From: Aphis gossypii | Taxonomy: Eukaryota; Arthropoda; Insecta; Hemiptera; Aphididae | DNA length: 64,000 nt | Reading direction: 5' to 3' | Assembly: GCF_020184175.1 (NCBI RefSeq) | Contig: NC_065533.1 | Location: forward strand, 4,982,695-5,046,694 | Translations under genes and position numbers: made by a program | Shown here: piece after piece, positions 39,403 to 52,125 of the stretch | How the letters are laid out: the number at the start of each line of letters is the position of its first letter | Position numbering within the stretch: position 1 is the first letter of the stretch | The notes under the pieces: generated by a model | What the model was told of the DNA's origin: nothing | What the model saw: only the letters and a program-made list of their open reading frames with translations | The model's database searches: none

Positions 39403-42013
39403 GACTTATCAATTATCACCCGAATTAAAATTAAAATTAAGTGTTATTAATATGCGATCATTTATCTTTTAGAAGAAAATTTATAATACTATATCTGTAA
39501 TAGGTATCTATTATAACTAGTAAACTTTTTTTTCTATATTATACCTATTACAATATTTAAGTAGTTAGGTACACTAAGGTAGAATTTAATTTTATAGATT
39601 AAACATATTTAACTACTTACGTGTGTCAAGTATTTTATTTATTAATAACTAATAAGTATGGATATATCTATACTTAAAAAGGATCAAATAATAAATTCAT
39701 ATTAGTCTTGTTTTTTCGACAATCAACTTATTTTTATATAATGGAGTGCTTTGTCTAGGGCAGGAATTACATTTGTATACAATTAAAATGACCTAAAAAT
39801 GGATTTGTTTATCAAGCATTTATGTGATACCTATGTTGATTTCAGACTTTCAGTGTTGAAGTACTTAAAACACAATTATGAAGCATAATTATTTAATCGT
39901 AGACTACAATATGGTTACAATTAATATTTTCTAATTATCAAATCCTATTTTGAGTATTTTCCTGTTTTGATTTTATATCCTTTGCCTACCGTAATTTTTA
40001 TTATGATCAGATCTCATATTAGAATACACAGGAAATTAAATAGAACCATTAGAACTTGTATGACTAATCTAACTGGCAACTTACAATTATGTATCATATT
40101 TTTTAGAGTATTTTTTCAGCTATAAGCCTGTAAATGCTATTTGTAAAGCCAAAAGGTCAATAAATCTATGCGTTAAATATATATTTATTAAAATTAAAAC
40201 AAGTTTGTAGTTAAGTTCTTAACTTCTAAACAATAATTAGTTATATAATTTTTCAGGTATCTACCTACTTAACTTTTAAGTGAAACCAGTTAAAATTTTT
40301 ACTTTAAATGAAAGATAAAGACTAAAATTACATTTAAATAGTTACTTACCTCCTAGCCATCTGTCAGTAATGATATGATGATTTTATTATTTTTTGTGGT
40401 ACCTAATTTTTAAAAATTGGTAAATTTTATATTTTATTGATATAAAAGTATGTTTTTTTTTTTATCTATAACAATATTATAACAATTGCCTATTTGATTA
40501 AAGTCGAACAGAAACATTAATTTATTTCAAATGTAGAAAATAAATAGGAAAATAATTTAAAAATAATTACCTACATTTTAATATTTCTTACACCAATTAT
40601 AAGTAACCTATAACTTATATTTTTATTCATTTTCACTTTTCAGTAATATTACAAGTTTACAAAAGATAGATACACCTATTAAGTATTTATGAGCCATTGT
40701 TATTAAAAATGTTATTTTGTCATCAATGTTTTATGTATTTATATTGTATTATTGTGTACAGTGTATACCTACTACTGTTGTGCTGTCCGTGTGCGAGTGC
40801 ACTTAAGTGTAGATTATTATTCGGTAAAGTTCAGAAATTATTTTTATTGAATGGTAAAAATGTATAATGCCATAATGGTTTGTATATTTCACTTCTGTTA
40901 TATAAAATATGTAAAATCTATAAATCTGGTTTCTACTCATAAGTCATTTGGTACTTGGACTCAATAAAATATGGACCATATTCTATAAAACAGTGAATTT
41001 TATACTTATTCCTTCTGGCCATACCTTCTATAAATAATATAAAAAAAACTTGGTTAGGTTTAACATTTCAGGTTTTATGCGCTTTCCGATTATATTATAA
41101 ATATTTAACTTAGAAGCTTTTTGTGTATCTCAATTCTCAGTAGTACAGTTCTCAAAGTACATTATTATTTCATACAGTGTATAACAGTACCTATAACTAA
41201 ACTGATTTAATTGAATAAAATTCTTAGTATTTTATAATACAAAAAACAATTTTTCAAGGCTTAAGAAGTTAGAATAATTGATACCACTATGTAAAAGCAC
41301 TATTACCTTTGCATAATTAAATATTATACAATAACCGGCTTACCTGTGTCCTGCATATTAATATTATAAATATGTGTTGTAAATGTTTAATCATTCCACA
41401 AGGTATGTTCTCCAGTATTTATAATATTTATGCCTCTACATGTGAGCAGCATACTAACTCTACTTATTTTTATAGAAAATACTATAAAAACGATACAATA
41501 TTAATCATACAAAACATCAACATCTATGCAAAATACACGCAACTTTAATACCTACTCAAAATGACTACCAAAAGTATCTTTGTATCTATTTACATCTTTA
41601 AATTCCTATATCCCTTACAGATTAATATTTTGGTTAATTTAAAATCAATGTGTGGCCATCACATGATATCTAAAAAACTTCTATAATGTGTTATAAGTTA
41701 TAACTACATACTATAAACTATTGAATATGCATTCTATAAATATTTATTATTGATAATAAAATGTAATTATTATACATTAGGACTTAAACTATTTATTCAC
41801 ATATCAACATATTTAAATAAAATGTTTATCCAATTTGGATAATTTAATATGGACTAATGGAAAAATAAATACCAATCCAAAGTTAAAGAAAATATAATTC
41901 TTTTGAATCACTTATCATTATTACACTCAGAAAACTAACTATATAATGCCTCATATTAAGAGTATAATACTTGTTAATTATGTTTTTACTAAAATTAAAA
42001 ATAGCTAATGAAA

Positions 42014-42033
42014 ATAGTAGTAGTAGTAGTAGT
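42014..42033 (+). repeat. TAG trinucleotide microsatellite
   Basis: Six consecutive TAG units in an otherwise AT-rich intergenic stretch. Confidence 0.9.
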
Positions 42034-42603
42034 GTTTTGCTACTATGAGAGATTTTATAATTATTTAAATATCTAATTTATCAATATTTAACACCCACTT
42101 ACTCTTATGTATCTTTATACATAAGTGTCTCAATTTTAAACGACAAGGCGCCATGAATCCTTAAATATATTTAAATTAAAATAACATACACAAATATAAA
42201 CTAATGAATCACATATCTTAAAAAAATAAAAATTTATCATATCTTTGAGTTAACACTTATTTATTATTATAACAGATGTCAGATAACATTAATGTAACTG
42301 AATAGATATCATCACGAAACTACTTGTATTGAGTACTTAGAAACTACAATTAAAAGTAATTTCAATTGACACAATTTTTTCATTAAATTGTAAACTGTAA
42401 TAGTTAAAATAATCATAAATTAGTTGTAAAATTGTAATTTTAAATAGAATATTAAGAAAGATAGAAACAAAATAAATTACAATTATTATTACAAATTATA
42501 ATGTAGTAATGTATTGATATGAGATCTATAGAAGTTAAGGTTGAGTAGTGTGATCACAATTTTAATACTTTTGTAAATGGTTCAGATACAATAAAACTAT
42601 TTA

Positions 42604-42730
42604 GGGCCGTTCTTACAATGTTCGGTTAGTGCCTGATAACACTAACCGGAAGAATTTATCATGAGTTAACAGATAGAATTCTATCAGTTAGTCTTCACCG
42701 ATACTTAACCGGACATAGTAAGAACGGCCC
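42604..42730. mobile_element. 127-bp MITE with TA target duplication
   Basis: The terminal inverted repeats are GGGCCGTTCTTAC and GTAAGAACGGCCC, perfect over 13 bp, flanked by TA at 42602-42603 and 42731-42732. This fits a Tc1/mariner-type non-autonomous element. The symmetry runs one base further on each side (TTTA / TAAA). An inner hairpin is present too: CGGTTAGTG and CACTAACCG around 42622-42650. There is no coding content. Confidence 0.8.
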
Positions 42731-43171
42731 TAAAACTACAATATATAAAGACAAAAATAACTTATTTTTTGTACTTTTTTTAAGTCTATATACTTTATAA
42801 TTGTACAATAATATTTTGTTACCATTTATCAGCTTTACAATAAATCACTGAAAGTAAAATAATATTAGCTTATAGTCCTTTATAAGGAATTAGGTAAAAG
42901 GTAAATGACAACAAACATTTTGTAAAATAACAGAACTATGAACTTTTTAAAAATTATTCAAAGAAATTTATATTGTGAAAAAAATATTTAATACAAAATA
43001 ATATAAAAACAGATGAGACTATTGCTAGGAATTTAAGATATTGTTTTTGAATTCCCGTAAAAAAAAAAAAAGATTTTATTTTAAGCTATACTTTGTATAT
43101 TTTTATTAATTCATTTACAATTTTTAATTTTATTTAATTATTCTTAATTTAATATAATTTATTATTTAAAA

Positions 43172-46100
43172 TTATCCACAATACTTCTTAGGTGGAGGCA
43201 TAATAGGTATGAAATCAGTAAACTGATCTTGAGCAAATGCATCATTGTCTATTTTACCATATATTTCGGTTTGCATAAGTATTTTCAATTGTAAATCATT
43301 CTCAGTATTTTTATCCTTTTTTTTGGCAACAAAACTAAATGACTCCAAATCAGATTTTTTACTCTCGGGTTGTTTTAAAGATCTAATAGTCATATCCCAG
43401 TAACTGTTTTGGTCCATTTCTATAGAGTTTTTAAAATTGTGAGAGTTTTTTGAATTTTCACATTTTAAAAATGTTAATATCTGAAATGCAAAAAAGTAAC
43501 ATACATGACAACGTTAAATTACACATAATGTGAAATATAATTAATATTTTATTTTCCTAATTAATAGTAAAATTCATATACTCACAAAATCTTGTTGTAC
43601 ATGCTTCTTTAATGTAATAATATCTTCTTTCTGCTTTTGCGCTTTTAAAAGTAATTCATCAAATGTCTGTTTCTAAACCATAAACAGTATATTAAAAATT
43701 ATTGCACCATAATTGGTTATTTTTATATAAGAAATTTATCATTTATGCAAAATTAACACTATGATTTTAAAAGCACTCAGCAATTTATAAATGAGGATTT
43801 TCACCCTTGGACAACAAATAAAATTGGAATTATTATTGTAATCCTTAATTCTATATTTTTTTTCGTTACAGTAGAAAAGTATACCAATATTATAGAATAA
43901 TACCATTATAAAAAGACCTTTTAAAATGTGAGGTCTTGACTTGAATGGCCACTCTCTGTACTGCCTTTTATGTATTAAACACCTCAATAATTGTTTGTGA
44001 ATAATACATCAGTAGTTAAGAAAGAAAAATAAACTTGAGATTAAAAAAATTACAAATTACAATAAAACTATTTGAGAAATTTTTGATTTCCTTTCCCTTT
44101 TTACTAAAATATTATTAATGGATATTATTGGATAAAAGAGGAAAATTTCTACCTTTTTACCATCCTTTCCGTTAAACAAAGTGAAATAAAAGAAAATTTT
44201 ATGTTTAAATTCATACTTAATTGATTAACTATTTTAGTTTATAGTTAATATGATTAAATAATTCTATTCTATATTCTATTTTAAGTAAAAATGTATTCCC
44301 ACAGATAACAGTTTTTATCAGTGGTGGTCTATCAAGCTTGTTCGCTGCCCACACTGAGTTTACATTTCATGTACGTTGCATAGAGTTTTTAATTGTAACG
44401 AGTTTCTCTTTAAAGAGTTTTCATTGTAAAATATACAGTGAGTAATGAGTATATATATATATATATATATACTTATATATATACATACTACATATATTAA
44501 ATCAAAATTGGCTCAATAATATTAAATTAATAAATCTTTAATCTTAAAAATATACTCTAATATGTTAAAAGCTTCATGAACCTAATATATTTATAAAAAT
44601 GATAGTGTCTTTAATATAACAAATAATCATGAAACTATAAAACTGCTACAGGTCAAGCGTTAATTTTAAATAGTATAAATAGGTAATGCTGTAATAATTA
44701 GTATGATTTTTGGGATCTGTAAAATGATGTAAATATTCATGCATCAAAAGGTAAAATATACCAGTCTGTTAAGATACAGACTATAATTATCAAAATGAAT
44801 TGATGATTAAAAATAACACGTAATCAGATAATATAAATTTAAATAACATTTGTATGTAATAATGGTAATCAGTAAAACATAATACTAGTTTTAACTTACA
44901 TGAAGCAAACCAGAAGTGGCACTAATATCTTTACTCAAGTAATAATCACATCTAATTTCTTCAAATGATACATCAATCAGGTTTAAACTTTTAATTGGTT
45001 GAATAGGAAATTCATGTCCAATAGGGTGGAAACACGTGAATGGCCAAATATTGCTCATTGACATTTGTCTTACATGATTTTGGTAAGTCTTACTGAAAAA
45101 ATTTTCATGATATGATACTTAATATTTTGCTTGTAAAAAAAAAAATTAATTATTAAAACACCTCACTAAAAAACTATTATATTAAAATACATGACCCTAC
45201 ATTCATCGGTCAAAAAATGATGGAAAAGGCAACTGTGACAATTTTATGATTATTTTATTTTAATAAAATTAGAAATTGTTATAACTTTGTAATAAAATAT
45301 TGTATAATAATTAAACTTTAGTTAAAAAGTTAGAAAACTTAATTAATTTGTGCCTTTTCTTTTCTCTAGTATATACATAAATAAAACGCACCAAAGTGAC
45401 AGACTAATCTAAAAATGAAGAAAAACTTTGGAAAAAAAATAATAATAAAAATGAAGTTCAACTGTGCTGTCAAAAACGTGGTATGTAAAAGAGGTCTATT
45501 GTTTAATATATATATAATATATACAGCTTTGAATTTAGAATATTTATTTTTTATTTGAAATTAAATAATACTTACATTTCATTTTCATAATACTTTAACA
45601 TTTTATCTGTATCGTTTGAATGATGGGCCCCATGGTTTTGACTATCTGAATTTGTATTACTAAAAAGATTCAATAATACAAATAGTATTAATCATAAAAT
45701 AATTAAATTTTATTGATAATTATAATATATATATGTATTGAGTCCATAGGCGTAATTTGTCGAGGGCGAATGGGGGCAACTGATAATGACCAACTTAAAT
45801 ATAATATTACATACATAGTTAATTGCAAGTTGTTCTAAGGCGAATAGCACACTAGTACCTAATATATAATATGTTCATTTGCTACAAAAATTATTTTTGT
45901 CCCCATGTGAAAAGAGTCCAAATTACGCTTATGATTGAGTCTATGATGTATAACATGGAATAACTAAATACATTTATATTTAAATATTTTAAATTTGAAT
46001 ACCGATTTGAACTGGCATGAGCTTTGTTTGTATCATAATTATAATTTCTATTCCCACTGTTGTCTTCTTTGTAAATATTTACACTGTGCTGTCTTTGAGC

Positions 46101-46787
46101 TTGATTTCCATAATGATTACTGGAATCGTAATATTCTTTGTGATCATTTTTTTGATTAAAATAACCAACATTTCTTTGATTATGATAATCATCATTTCTT
46201 TTATTATAATAATCATCCCTGTTGTTATAATCTTTTTTATAATTGTAGTTGGTATTTTTACTTCCAGATTCATAGCTATTTTGTTCATACTCATAATCAT
46301 CATAATCTCTACTAGGATTATTAGACTCAAAATAATTTTTGCTCGCATTCCCTAAAAATTAAACATGTGTAAACAATACAGTGAGTTCCGCTTAATATGA
46401 TCACTAGTTTATAGAATCAACCGTTTATTAGAATCAAAAATGAAAATCCCAAACCAAATTGTATGTGTAATGTTGTAAATGCTTTATAGAATCAAAATTA
46501 CCTGCACCAAAGTGATCACATTAAGCGGAACTCACTATATTAAGAATAAAGTAGGTAATAAAATACAATAAAATATAGATAAGTACAATTTCCAACCAGT
46601 CGATAATGCGCACAAAGTTTTTTAGGGTTTTTATCAGAAAAATGCCTCAGATTTTAGATATTTACTCACTATTACTCCTTGATGCGTTTACATGGTTTGA
46701 ACGCTGTGGTTGATCATGCAAGAACCGACAGGACGAGCCATAGTAACAATTTCCTTGCAAATAGAATTTGCATCGCGTTGTAGACAT
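43172..46787 (-). CDS. NUP42: Nucleoporin NUP42/NUPL2-like CCCH zinc-finger protein (6 exons)
   Basis: Family role: a cytoplasmic-face nuclear pore protein that binds GLE1 and helps DDX19/Dbp5-dependent mRNA export. Exons in coding order: 46787-46670, 46351-46003, 45659-45576, 45092-44900, 43672-43586, 43480-43172. Phases agree and give 379 residues. An N-terminal CCCH finger (Cys6, Cys14, Cys20, His24; spacing 7-5-3) starts at residue 6, as in NUP42. Residues ~40-155 are Asn/Tyr/Asp-rich low complexity. Exon 4 has the NUP42-like stretch SNIWPFTCFHPIG followed by LIDVSFEEIRCDYY. Exon 5 is coiled-coil-like. The C-terminus ends FTDFIPIMPPPKKYC, like the GLE1-binding tail of the family. Odd: I see no FG dipeptide repeats, which vertebrate and yeast homologues have. 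Introns 1 and 2 each carry a MITE. Several TTTATT (reverse AATAAA) lie just past the stop, for example 43102-43107. Another CCCH family is possible but less likely. Confidence 0.8.
44450..44471. repeat. TA dinucleotide microsatellite in NUP42-like intron 4
   Basis: Eleven or so TA units followed by related TATATA/CATA stretches, inside the 1.2-kb intron between exons 4 and 5. Confidence 0.85.
45745..45933. mobile_element. 189-bp hAT-type MITE in NUP42-like intron 2
   Basis: The ends are CATAGGCGTAATTTG and CAAATTACGCTTATG, inverted with one mismatch. Exact 8-bp target duplications ATTGAGTC lie at 45737-45744 and 45934-45941. The element fills more than half of the 343-bp intron. It has no coding content. 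An 8-bp duplication points to the hAT superfamily. Confidence 0.88.
46379..46537. mobile_element. 159-bp pogo/Tigger-like MITE in NUP42-like intron 1
   Basis: The inverted ends are CAGTGAGTTCCGCTTAAT followed by ATGATCACT on the left and AGTGATCACATTAAGCGGAA followed by CTCACTA on the right, flanked by TA at 46377-46378 and 46538-46539. The CCGCTTA core and internal TATAGAATCAA phrases relate it to the larger element that starts at 47446. Confidence 0.85.
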
Positions 46788-47443
46788 GTTTATCACAAAA
46801 GTCCAAAATAATTTATGAAATCAACAACAGAGTTTATACGGATCAAACGTTGTATTTCATATTACATTTAAGGGAAAAAATAGAAAAACCATAATAATTG
46901 CTATTAAGCTAGGAGACGACTGTTATCATTTTAAAACTAACGATCGTTTGATAACGATTGTCGGCAATATGATACGACGGTCTCGCCGATAAGGCAATAC
47001 GTATCGTACTATATTCGCAAATTAGGTTTTTTTCTTGAACAATTCATTTTGTTTCGTAGATTGTCCGATCACAGATTATGAAAATTCCATTTTCACAGTA
47101 AGGACGTACTTAAGGAGAGGGGCTAACGGGCTTAAGCCTCCCCTCATATGATTGATTCTGTAGGTAACATTTTTATAATTTTATTAGATATTTTTATACA
47201 ATTATTGAATTATCATGTGGAAAAAATGGAAATTTAAGCTTATTTATAAAAATACTATGCACAGAAATTTTACCGTCGCGATTTTGTTAATTTAAACCAC
47301 AAGTATATAATATTTATATATATATATATTATGTGTAGACATGGAATATTACAGACGAAACAGGAAACGCCTAACGATAACACTTTAATCGATTAAATTT
47401 AGTTTATCGCAGCTCTGCATCCTACCGATATCAATTATCATTG
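46788..47443. other. Presumed promoter region of the NUP42-like gene and repeat remnants
   Basis: The ~200 bp upstream of the NUP42-like ATG are less AT-rich and contain short dyads such as ATCGTTTGATAACGAT near 46940, plausible for a promoter but with no element I can name. At about 47103-47150 a GGAGAGGGGCTAACGGGCTT segment followed by AAGCCTCCCCTC forms an imperfect palindrome that looks like the end of a mobile element. Confidence 0.4.
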
Positions 47444-47445
47444 TA

Positions 47446-48157
47446 CAGTGGTCACCGCTTAAAGTGTTCACTGGTTATAAGAATCAGTCGCTTATAGCAG
47501 TGGCGTATTTACGGGGGGGGGGGGGGATATGGGGGATAGATCTCCCCTTGGTCGTTTTTTTACTCTTAAGTTTAATAATGATGGTAAGTGTACCTTCCCC
47601 CCGCCGTCGAGGAAATTATGTTTTCCAACGTATATCCCCCCCTGGACAAAATCCTAAATACGCCACTGGCCTATAGTGATCAAAAATCCCAGGAACGGAA
47701 CAAACAACCGTTATACGTGCATTTTTCGTCGCTTACAGTGTTCAGGTTTTCGGTTATTGTGATCTGAAACATAAAATATAAATAAGTAATTATGTACAGT
47801 AACATTAGGTACCTTGTGTACAGGAAAAACGAATACGAATGACAATTATCTTTATCGTGAACTTTAATCGAGTTAATCTTATCTAATGTAACCCACGTAT
47901 TGAGCGATACTTCATATCGTACATTTTTCATACATTTTTTGAAAAAAATCTAAGTTTGTTAAATCACGTATGTATATACTATTTTTACATGTTACAAAAG
48001 TATATTTATTGTTGTGTACGAAGTAAAGTGTTTAAAATATTATTAAAAATATTAAGATATAATAAATACAAAATAATAATAAATATAATTTTAATATTTA
48101 ATTATTTTTACGTTTATACTCTTGAACGAATGTGATCATTATAAGCGGCGACTACTG
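47446..48157. mobile_element. 712-bp pogo/Tigger-like non-autonomous element
   Basis: The left end is CAGTGGTCACCGCTTAAAG and the right end, read on the minus strand, is CAGTAGTCGCCGCTTATAAT; TA duplications flank it at 47444-47445 and 48158-48159. The interior codes for nothing I recognise. It is interrupted by another element at 47498-47668, so its original length was near 530 bp. It shares end sequence with the 159-bp element at 46379. Confidence 0.82.
47498..47668. mobile_element. 171-bp hAT-type MITE nested in the pogo/Tigger-like element
   Basis: The inverted ends CAGTGGCGTATTTA and TAAATACGCCACTG are perfect over 14 bp. Flanking 8-bp sequences GCTTATAG (47490-47497) and GCCTATAG (47669-47676) differ at one base. 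The interior includes a run of 14 G (47513-47526) and opposing C runs. The nesting shows it inserted after the surrounding element. Confidence 0.87.
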
Positions 48158-50502
48158 TATTAGCAAATTCAAGTTACGTTTTATAACTTGTTAAATTTAA
48201 TAGGTACCTATTGAGTATAGACAGTATATTAAACGGAAAAATAATGTACTACATTGACAGTGTTCTGTTTATGATAGTAGTTAAATAGTAAATAGACTCA
48301 AGAGCAATATAAAAAAAAAATGGTCGACTAATTTTGACGAAATTTTTAGAGATTGTTCTCAGAGTTATCAGAGTGTAGTTTAAATCGTATTATAAATTAT
48401 AAAATATACCAATTATTCCATCTAGGCGGATTGTCCGTTTTGGTCGAGTTAGTTCATGAAGCGAAGTAGGTATTCCGATTTCTGATTTGCTCGTCAATTA
48501 AAGTACCTACTTATATTGAAGGTGAGTTGCATCGATGTGGTGTCTTATTTTATGTTTATTCATTTTTTTCTCGGGCGAAGTTATTAGGTATACGTCTAGT
48601 TAATTTAATTAATACGTGTGTACCTTCTATAATATTTGATTTGTGAAATACCTAATTAATTACTTAGTTTATCAAAACAAAAATTAAAAACCTACTTATT
48701 TACTGTGGTCTGTGGGTCCAGATTTGTGTTTTAAATTTCTTATTATATAATTATAGCGTACTGACATCGGCATATTGCCGTAGTATATTTTTAGATATTT
48801 TATAGCATGATAAATATAACGTGTTATAGTTTCTAGAAGACTAGGCAATTAGCTGGGATTTGAGTATTTAATTAATGATAAAGATTTAACTTACTCATAT
48901 TTGTTATTAATGTTACGATTTAAAATGGTGCTACAGTTTCCTACCTCATCACCGAAAACGATAATATTGTATTACCTGTTAGGTACCGACCATAGTATAC
49001 AGTTACTTATATTATTAATTACTATCGTCTATCAAAAGTCACCAGCATCATTCATCACTGTAAAATGTAATTATTTAATAATGTGAATTGTCAACTAGTA
49101 ACTATTTTTTAAAGAGCATATATTTTTAATTTTTATTTATGTTAGGTATATAAAATATAATAATTATTTTTTCTTCAATAATTTTGTCTGTTTTTTTTTT
49201 ATGTAGCTTTTTCCATATTTTCTTTGATGCCTTTGTGGTGGATCGACGATATCACTTTTTAATAATCGTTTACTAAATTGAGGTTCAACGATTTCCAAAA
49301 GCAAATATTCTTCATAAAATAAAACAATAATTACTTCATAGTTCATACTATAATTGTATTATTAGTATGTTTATGTTTCATGTTTTAAGTACTAATGAAT
49401 GGTATAAAACATGTTATTGAGAGTAGACATATTATAATTTTCATCAAATGTGTTCAATCAATATTTGGTAGAAATAAAACTGGAATAAAATAGGTTATCT
49501 ATTGTTTATTTATACTTAATATTTATAATGTTAAGTATGGTTCCATTTTTGTTTTCCAAAAAGTTTCGCTGTATTATATCTTTTCTAATTTGGTCCATTT
49601 TGGGGTGAAAATAAAAAAGTAACACGAGTTTCACCTTGTTATTATGTTCTTAAACACTAAATATAATTTTAAAATAGTGTAGAGACCTATTTACGTATAG
49701 TGATAATATAATTAACGCATAGTAATTACTAATAATCAGTACATCCGGATGGACACATGTTAGGATTTCATGTATTACAGTTGTGCAAAACGTTTTTGCA
49801 CAAGTAGCACAAGTAGCACAAGTATGTAATGTGAATATCAACTGTTAAAATTATAACATCATTTTAGATATAATAGGATGATGTAGAAAAATTGTAAACA
49901 GATAGTCTTATTACAAGTGTGAGACTTGGACCTCATCAATGTTAAATCGACGTGTGTTCATTTTAAATTAAACTTATTAACTAACAGTCTTGTTATTTTT
50001 TTATAAGTTACCTTTAATTCTTACCAAAACTCGTAAAACTCGCTGTAAGGGTCTGTAACCCTTTCGGGGCCTTCCCTTAAATATAGTATTGTTGTGGTGT
50101 TGTGTACGACCTACAAATGAGGTCTGGAAACGCCTACGATTAATAACTTCCAGCGTTTAGTATAGTTGATGGTTTTCAAAATGAGTTCTAACTTATTTAT
50201 ATTTCTATAGTTAGATTTATTTTTATGTAGGTATTGTATTGAATTGATAAATAAATATATTTTTAATGTAAATAGTTTAGGCATAATTTACCTATAGTCT
50301 ATAGAGTATAGACTATAGTAGATATAGACTCTATACAATAAAAAATATTTATCATATAAATTAAGCTTAATTTATGGAGTAAGTATAAATTCATATTAAT
50401 TTAAAACCTTTAAAGATAAATACTAAAAATAAAAAACTCATTATAATATCCACTAGATAAATAAATAATTCAGTATAGTTTAAATCAAATTAGCCTCTAA
50501 TA
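48158..50502. other. AT-rich intergenic stretch, no gene seen
   Basis: Nothing codes here that I can support. Short open frames lack family resemblance, and no inverted-repeat element with clear ends was found. Confidence 0.5.
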
Positions 50503-51948
50503 GACAGGGCCGTCCTCAACCACAATCCATTGGTGGGTGGTTGACATACTAATTTTCCGACTTTCTCGCTTTGCTCAAGTATTTTTTCTATTATATTACT
50601 TTATACTAGTACCTGGATGAACCCGAGCTCCTAACAACGAATCCTCATTTCACAAATACATGTGCTCCTCAACCAATAAGTTTTAGTTGCTCATGTGAGA
50701 TAAAAATATTAAGTAACGATTTATCATACGTTTAAAACACTTCCATTTACTCAGATAAAAAAAATTTAATACTATATCAGTTTTAAACAAAATGTTTTTA
50801 TTAATACAAACAATATATTATAATATTTTTTGTACAAAAACATAATATACAAAATATTATTTTATATAAATAATGTGACCTATGAAAAATAATTTAAGGC
50901 GATTGCAAACGTCCGTTATTTCAATAAAATTATACCAATCTTTTGTCAATCATACCGAAGGACCTAGTAATACTAGATTATACTTTTGAAAACTGTTCGA
51001 TACTTGAGATCAATCAGTCCACTTTTTTAAATTTCGTTCCTCAACTCCTATAAATTTGGCTTGAATATTTAAAAATATATAAAATTTTAATTAATGATTA
51101 TTTCGTATTGAGATTTAAAAACTTAAAATGTGGACTGATCAATTTTAAGTATATATATATTAACTATTTTAAATTAGTTTTCAGAAATTTAATTGCTTTT
51201 TTAGGTTCGTTGCTACTTTCTAGGATTGACAAAAAGTACATACAAATTAGCATACTTAATTTTCTAGTCTGGTGCGCGTTGTCGTTAGCGAGACAATTTA
51301 ATAACATAATATAAATATCAATACTACCTAAATTAAAAAAAAAAAAAAACAAAACACTTATACGTAAAAACTATTAAAATTAATAAATTAATATTAATAT
51401 TGAAAAATATATTTTACACATTTTATAGTATTATATACACGTTATAAGTATTTATTATATTATATTATATATATATTGCGATATTTATGTCACTTAAAAC
51501 GATTCTTAATTGATTTAGGTAGGTATATATAGAATATTAGATTAATATTATTTGGTTACAGAAATTTTGTGAAAATTTCGAATCAATCGAATCATTTTGA
51601 AGGATACACGTGTGAGTGCATGACGTCACTGTGATGACCGGCCAACTCAAAACGGTTTTCAAGGGGTTTGAGTTAAAAAAACATGATTACATTTTGTTAC
51701 ATAATGGTTACATAATATTGTGAAATTTTGGTGTAAAAATTCACAACTTGGGGTGCTGGAGTGACAGAGCTGTCGTCGTTGTCGTTTTATACAAATATTT
51801 TTTTAACATAATAAAAATAAAATAAAAATATTGACTATACCGAATTGCCGAGAACTTTGTCAAAGTATCAAATTTGCCGACTAAATATTGAAAAATCGAG
51901 AGTGGGTGGTTAGATGTCCCCACGCCTCCCTACAAGGACGGCCCTGCT
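50503..51948. mobile_element. 1.45-kb hAT-like element with internal fold-back
   Basis: The outer ends contain CAGGGCCGTCCT on the left and AAGGACGGCCCTG on the right, inverted. Flanks CTCTAATA (50495-50502) and GTCTAATA (51949-51956) match at 7 of 8 positions, as expected for an aged hAT duplication. Just inside the ends a GTGGGTGGTT phrase occurs at both sides. Around a centre near 51085 the sequence folds back: TCAATCAGTCCAC at about 51012 pairs with GTGGACTGATCAA at about 51130, and TTTTGTCAATCATACC at about 50941 pairs with TCTAGGATTGACAAAAA near 51220. There is no transposase frame, so it is non-autonomous. Confidence 0.72.
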
Positions 51949-52125
51949 GTCTAATATAATACTACATAATATATAACACTTATATAATACCTAGATAATA
52001 AAAATTAATATGAAGTGAAACATCATCCAAACAAGTGTTTGATGATTTATGTTACAATTATAAAAATCTGAGTTTGATAAAAAATGTGAACAGGTGTTTA
52101 TAAAAAGTGGATATTACTTGAAAGT

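Larger units (their letters stand above)
35224..43171. other. Gene-poor region between transporter and NUP42-like gene
   Basis: The first ~60 bp after the stop stay GC-rich and then composition falls back to AT-rich within a few hundred bases. I found an R1 copy at 38700-39402, a TAG microsatellite at 42014-42033 and a MITE at 42604-42730. No coding exon could be supported elsewhere; the small open frames here look random. Confidence 0.5.

Noticed and set aside
46017..46355. A 112-codon hydrophobic frame on the plus strand
   Set aside because: It is the exact antisense of the Asn/Tyr/Asp-rich exon 2 of the NUP42-like gene, whose AAT/GAT/TAT codons read as Ile/Met/Val on the other strand.
47464..47676. 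A 70-codon frame with a Gly-rich segment
   Set aside because: It lies inside the nested MITE; the Gly codons are the run of 14 G.
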